Source: Dyella_A sp050749815
GTDB taxonomy: Bacteria; Pseudomonadota; Gammaproteobacteria; Xanthomonadales; Rhodanobacteraceae
Assembly (NCBI RefSeq): GCF_050749815.1
Contig: NZ_CP192735.1
Span: 496,001 to 560,000 of the forward strand
Length of the DNA stretch: 64,000 nucleotides
Reading direction: 5' to 3'
The notes under the pieces were generated by a model. The model made no database searches. It saw nothing but the letters and a program-made list of their open reading frames with translations, and had not been told where the DNA came from. Numbering within the stretch: position 1 is the stretch's first letter; each line of letters starts with the position of its first letter. The position numbers and the translations under genes were made by a program. Below, in pieces: positions 60,611-64,000 of this stretch.

Positions 60611-60758
60611 GGGGGCGGTCGCTTCCCGGGCGATGTTCACGACGGCCGTCGGCCGGCGTTTGTCCCCACGCAACAAGGCGTCAACCACGGATCGACCGGT
60701 GCGGGGACGTTCCCGAACGGCGTCATCCATCCATCACAGGTGATCGAGGAGAGGTTCC

Positions 60759-61259
60759 ATGGCATTCGACATGCACATCAAGTTCGGCTCGGGCAAGGTC
60801 AAGATCGAGGGCTCGTCCAAGCACGCCAAGCACACGGGTGAGGTTCCGATCCTCGCCTGGTCGTGGGGCGCCAGCAACACCGGCGATCTGCACGGCGGCT
60901 CGGGCGCCAGCGGCGGCAAGGCCAACGTGCAGGACATTTCCATCACCAAGTACGTCGACAGCTGCTCCAACGCACTGCTCAACGCGGTGTGCACGGGCGG
61001 TCGCATCGACCAGGCGTGGCTGTACGTCACCAACGCCACCGGCGAGCAGACCGACTTCCTCACGCTGGAGCTGAGCGAGGGCATCCTGGTGACCTCGTAC
61101 TCCACCGGCGGCAGCGGCGGCGAAGACCGTCTGACCGAGAACATCACCCTGCACTTCGGCAAGTTCAAGTACTCCTTCCAGCCGCAGGACGACAAGGGCG
61201 CCAAGCTCGGCGGCGCCAAGGACTTCACCTACGACATGCAGAAGGTCGCCGCGGCCTAA
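60759..61259 (+). CDS. hcp: Type VI secretion tube protein Hcp (TssD)
   Basis: The 166-residue Hcp starts MAFDMHIKFGSG and has VPILAWSWGASNTG and the late KFKYSFQPQDDKG. It forms the hexameric inner tube and is itself exported. The larger gap upstream, compared with its neighbours, fits a need for higher expression. It has a gaggag ribosome site. Confidence 0.95.
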   Translation: MAFDMHIKFGSGKVKIEGSSKHAKHTGEVPILAWSWGASNTGDLHGGSGASGGKANVQDISITKYVDSCSNALLNAVCTGGRIDQAWLYVTNATGEQTDFLTLELSEGILVTSYSTGGSGGEDRLTENITLHFGKFKYSFQPQDDKGAKLGGAKDFTYDMQKVAAA

Positions 61260-61307
61260 GGGCTTCGGTGCAGCGTCCTCGTCCCTCTCGTCAACCAAGG
61301 CTTTTGC

Positions 61308-62105
61308 GTGGATAACACTCCCGAAAACATGCTCAAGGAAGGCCGGCTGGACGAGGCGCTGCAGGCCCTCACCGCACAGGTGCGGGCCAACCCGGCGGAT
61401 GCCAAGCGTCGGGTCTTCCTGTTCCAGCTGCTCGCGCTGCTGGGGCAGTGGGAGCGGGCCCAGAACCAGCTCACCGTGGCTGGCGAACTGGATCCGCTCA
61501 ATGCCTTGATGGTCGGCGCCTACAACGTGGCGTTGACCGGTGAACGCGAGCGCGTCGAGGTGCTGGAGGGCCGGCGTGCGCCGGTCATCATCGGCGAGCC
61601 GGCGCAGTGGGTGGCGCTCTTGCTGCAGGCGCTCAAGCTCAATGCCGAAGGCCGTCACGCGCAGGCCAGCGCGTTGCGCGAGCAAGCGTTCGAGCAGGCC
61701 GATGCGGTGGGCGGCAGCGTCGATGGCGCCGCGTTCGACTGGATGGCCGATGCCGATCCGCGCTTCGGCCCCTGCCTGGAAGTGATCACCAAGAGCGGTT
61801 ACGCCTGGGCGCCGTTCTCGCGCATCAAGGAGCTCACGTTCGAGGCGCCGAGCGACCTGCGCGACAAGATCTGGGCACCGGTGCAGATCACCTGGGCCAA
61901 CGGTGGCCAGGCGGTCGGCTTCGTGCCCGCCCGTTACCCCGGCGCCGATCGCGCTGCCGACGGCGAGATCGTGCTGGCCCGGCGTACCGACTGGCTCGAC
62001 CTGGGCGACGATTTCCAGGTGGCCCAGGGGCAGCGCATGCTGGCGACCGACGCCGGCGAATATCCGCTGCTCGATGTCCGCTCCATCACGTTCGACGTGG
62101 GCTGA
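61308..62105 (+). CDS. tagJ: Type VI secretion accessory protein TagJ (ImpE)
   Basis: The 265-residue protein starts with two TPR-like helices (KEGRLDEALQALTAQVRANPAD) and has the C-terminal ImpE domain (SGYAWAPFSRIKELTFEAPSDLRDKIWAPVQI, LLDVRSITFDVG). TagJ binds TssB and modulates ClpV-driven sheath disassembly in some systems. It marks the subtype with TagJ between hcp and tssE. The start codon is GTG. Confidence 0.9.
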   Translation: MDNTPENMLKEGRLDEALQALTAQVRANPADAKRRVFLFQLLALLGQWERAQNQLTVAGELDPLNALMVGAYNVALTGERERVEVLEGRRAPVIIGEPAQWVALLLQALKLNAEGRHAQASALREQAFEQADAVGGSVDGAAFDWMADADPRFGPCLEVITKSGYAWAPFSRIKELTFEAPSDLRDKIWAPVQITWANGGQAVGFVPARYPGADRAADGEIVLARRTDWLDLGDDFQVAQGQRMLATDAGEYPLLDVRSITFDVG

Positions 62106-62120
62106 CGGAACGCGCGCCCC

Positions 62121-62624
62121 ATGGCCGAGCTGACCACCCAGGAGCGCCTGCAACCCTCGTTGCTGGACCGGCTGACCGACGACGAGCCGGGCAAGCACGA
62201 CGAGAGCCGCGACAAGCGCGTGATCACCGCCAACCGCCTGCGCGAGTGCGTAACCCGCGACATCGCCTGGCTGCTCAACTGCGTCAACCTCGGTGACGAA
62301 GAGGAACTGGCCGACTACCCTGAGGTGGCCCGCTCGGTGGTCAACTTCGGCATCCCCGACCTCACCGGCACGGCGCTGTCAGGCGTCGACGCGGCGACGC
62401 TGCAGCGGCAGTTGCGCGCTGCGATCCTGGCGTTCGAGCCGCGGCTCACCGCCAGCACCCTGCGCGTCACGGTGAACACCGACGGCACGCGCATGGACCG
62501 GCAGTCGCTGGTGTTCAACATCGAATCGGAGATGTGGGCGCAGCCGATCCCGCTGAAGCTCTACCTGAAGACCGAGGTGGACCTGGAAACCGGCGCGTTC
62601 CGCGTCTCCGAAGGGTTCGGCTGA
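62121..62624 (+). CDS. tssE: Type VI secretion baseplate protein TssE
   Basis: The 167-residue protein is a gp25-like baseplate wedge subunit, with QPSLLDRLTDDEP, RECVTRDIAWLLNCVNL and SVVNFGIPDLTG, and a C-terminal FNIESEMWAQPIPLKLYLKTEVD. It overlaps tssF by 1 base (the A of TGA starts ATG). Confidence 0.94.
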   Translation: MAELTTQERLQPSLLDRLTDDEPGKHDESRDKRVITANRLRECVTRDIAWLLNCVNLGDEEELADYPEVARSVVNFGIPDLTGTALSGVDAATLQRQLRAAILAFEPRLTASTLRVTVNTDGTRMDRQSLVFNIESEMWAQPIPLKLYLKTEVDLETGAFRVSEGFG

Positions 62625-64000
62625 TGAGCATGGATCCGCGCCTGCTGCGCTATTACAACCGCGAGCTGCAGCACGTCCGCGAGATGGGCGGCGAGTTCGC
62701 GCGCGAATACCCCAAGATCGCCGGACGGCTCGGGCTGGAAGGCTTCGAGTGCGCCGATCCGTACGTCGAGCGCCTGCTGGAAGGCTTTGCCTTCCTCGCC
62801 GCGCGCGTGCAGCTGAAGCTCGATGCGCAGTACCCGGTATTCACCCAGCACCTGCTGGAAATGGTCTACCCGCATTACCTCGCGCCGGTGCCGTCGATGG
62901 CGGTGGTGCAGCTGCAGCCCGATCTGAAAGAAGCGGCGCTGGTGGCCGGCCACACGGTGCCCAGGCACACCGCGCTGCGCAGCCAGACCGGGCGCGACGA
63001 TCGCACCGCCTGCGAGTACCGCACCGCCCACGACGTCACGCTGTGGCCGCTGGAACTGGCCGAGGCCAAGTATTTCGAAACGCCCGCGGCGCTGGCGGCG
63101 GCCGGTGTGCCGATGCCCGAGGGCAAGACGGTGCGCGCTGGCCTGCGGTTGAAGTTCCGCGTCACCGCCGGCGCGCCCGCCCACGCGCTGGCGCTGGACA
63201 AGCTGCCGGTGTTCATCGCCGGCGCCGACGAACTGCCCAAGCGCCTGTACGAGCAGCTGCTGGGCAACGCCGTGGGCTACGTGGTGCGGGCACCAGGCCC
63301 GTCCGGCGGCATGCTCGCCACGACGTTCCCGACCGACGCCATCCACACCCGCGGTTTCGACGACAGCGAGGCACTGATTCCGTACACGGCGCGTTCCTTC
63401 AGTGGCTACCGGCTGCTGCAGGAATACTTTGCCTGCCCCGAGCGCTTCCTGTTTGCTGAGTTCACCGGACTGCGTTCGGTGCTGGCGCGCTCGCAGGGCA
63501 ACGAGTTCGAGATCGACGTGCTGTTCGATCGCAGCATCGCCCGCCTGCACAACGCGGTGGATGCGGGCAACTTCCGGCTGTTCTGCACGCCCGCGATCAA
63601 CCTCTTCCAGCGCCGCGCCGATCGCATCCACCTGCAGGCCGGCAAGACCGAGTACCACGTGCTGGCCGATCGCACGCGGCCGATGGATTTCGAGATCCAT
63701 TCGATCAGCGAGGTGGAAGGCTTCGGTGACCGGCAGGAGCCGGAGTTGCGCTTCCAGCCGTTCTACGGCTGCGACGAGCGCACCTGGCACAGCGGCACGG
63801 CGGCTTTCTACACGGTGCGCCGCGAACCACGCCTGCTCTCGGCGCGCCAGCAGTTGCACGGCGCGCGATCGAGCTACATCGGCAACGAGATGTTCATCTC
63901 GCTGGTCGACGCGCGCGATGCGCCGTTCTCCACCTCGTTGCGCCAGATCGGCATGCAGCTGTTGTGCACCAACCGCGACCTGCCGCTGCAGATGCCGGTG
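62624..64000 (+). CDS. tssF: Type VI secretion baseplate protein TssF, partial
   Basis: The reading frame is open from 62624 to the window end (459 codons), so the C-terminus is missing. It starts MSMDPRLLRYYNRELQHVRE, followed by FAREYPKIAGRLGLEG, ECADPYVERLLEGFAFLAARVQLKLD and the LLEMVYPHYLAPVPSMAVV segment, all hallmarks of TssF (VasA/ImpG). It forms the baseplate wedge with TssG and TssE; tssG and later genes should lie to the right. Confidence 0.95.
   Translation, partial: MSMDPRLLRYYNRELQHVREMGGEFAREYPKIAGRLGLEGFECADPYVERLLEGFAFLAARVQLKLDAQYPVFTQHLLEMVYPHYLAPVPSMAVVQLQPDLKEAALVAGHTVPRHTALRSQTGRDDRTACEYRTAHDVTLWPLELAEAKYFETPAALAAAGVPMPEGKTVRAGLRLKFRVTAGAPAHALALDKLPVFIAGADELPKRLYEQLLGNAVGYVVRAPGPSGGMLATTFPTDAIHTRGFDDSEALIPYTARSFSGYRLLQEYFACPERFLFAEFTGLRSVLARSQGNEFEIDVLFDRSIARLHNAVDAGNFRLFCTPAINLFQRRADRIHLQAGKTEYHVLADRTRPMDFEIHSISEVEGFGDRQEPELRFQPFYGCDERTWHSGTAAFYTVRREPRLLSARQQLHGARSSYIGNEMFISLVDARDAPFSTSLRQIGMQLLCTNRDLPLQMPV

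Noticed and set aside
58518..64000. A prophage tail module.
   Set aside because: TssB, TssC, Hcp, TagJ, TssE and TssF together are specific to type VI secretion, and no capsid, integrase or lysis gene is present.

Overview
The window is chromosomal DNA of a high-GC gammaproteobacterium of the order Lysobacterales (Xanthomonadales). It most resembles the Rhodanobacteraceae (Rhodanobacter, Dyella, Frateuria type), although the genus cannot be fixed by reading. The main evidence is an arginine cluster built on N-acetylornithine carbamoyltransferase (argF') and a fused acetylglutamate kinase/synthase (argB). Supporting evidence is a FimX homologue, an HD-GYP-free FimX/EF-P/EpmB neighbourhood of Xanthomonas type, and a PknS/EcfK pair beside a type VI secretion locus. 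Almost all of the sequence is coding, and no tRNA, rRNA, CRISPR array, insertion sequence or prophage was seen.

Layout. 1-1.2 kb: a BlaR1/BlaI-type M56 peptidase and repressor with twin palindromic operators. 1.3-3.5 kb: glutathione reductase and an N-formylglutamate amidohydrolase. 3.5-8.4 kb, minus strand: asnS, a MalM-like lipoprotein, a small membrane protein, an SDR, nei and a beta carbonic anhydrase. 8.5-14.6 kb, plus strand: an IscA-type protein, rpsF-rpsR-rplI, dnaB (with DnaA boxes upstream), alr and radA. 14.7-16.3 kb, minus: purU and a CcsA/YpjD-type membrane protein. 16.4-20.2 kb, plus: ffh, then rpsP-rimM-trmD-rplS ending in a clear terminator. 20.3-24.1 kb: fimX and epmB (minus) with efp divergent. 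24.3-29.2 kb, plus: MtaD-type deaminase, YciI, ubiG, gph/mupP, a phytoene-synthase-like protein and folE2. 29.4-31.8 kb: an M23 peptidase and yidD (minus), then a DksA with a very long Lys/Ala tail. 31.9-34.5 kb: arsR-arsC-acr3-arsH. 34.6-36.5 kb, minus: sufE and cysS.

36.7-50.4 kb is the biosynthetic heart of the window: a glycine-zipper protein, then argF'-paiB-osmC-argG-GNAT-argE-argB-argC-argH-cupin-proB-proB-proA. ArgB makes and phosphorylates N-acetylglutamate, and ArgC reduces the phosphate. ArgF' carbamoylates acetylornithine, ArgE deacetylates acetylcitrulline, and ArgG/ArgH finish arginine; only argD is missing here. Upstream of argF' lies what reads as a complete transcription attenuator. 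A 34-codon leader has four Arg codons in its last third, an antiterminator strand sits at its stop codon, and an intrinsic terminator follows. Two intact, different proB genes stand in tandem before proA.

50.7-54.5 kb, minus: gamma-glutamyltransferase, kynureninase and a small secreted protein. 54.7-64.0 kb, plus: a transmembrane Ser/Thr kinase and ECF sigma factor, then type VI secretion genes tssB-tssC-hcp-tagJ-tssE-tssF; tssF runs off the right edge.

Repeats. At least five full copies of a TGTAGGAGC-ended REP-like inverted repeat are scattered between genes, and two of them provide the stop codon of a neighbouring gene (purU, arsH). A different G-rich palindromic repeat has inserted in frame inside argE. 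The most interesting candidates for follow-up are the arginine attenuator, the in-frame repeat in argE, the proB duplication and the cysteine-poor, histone-tailed DksA.
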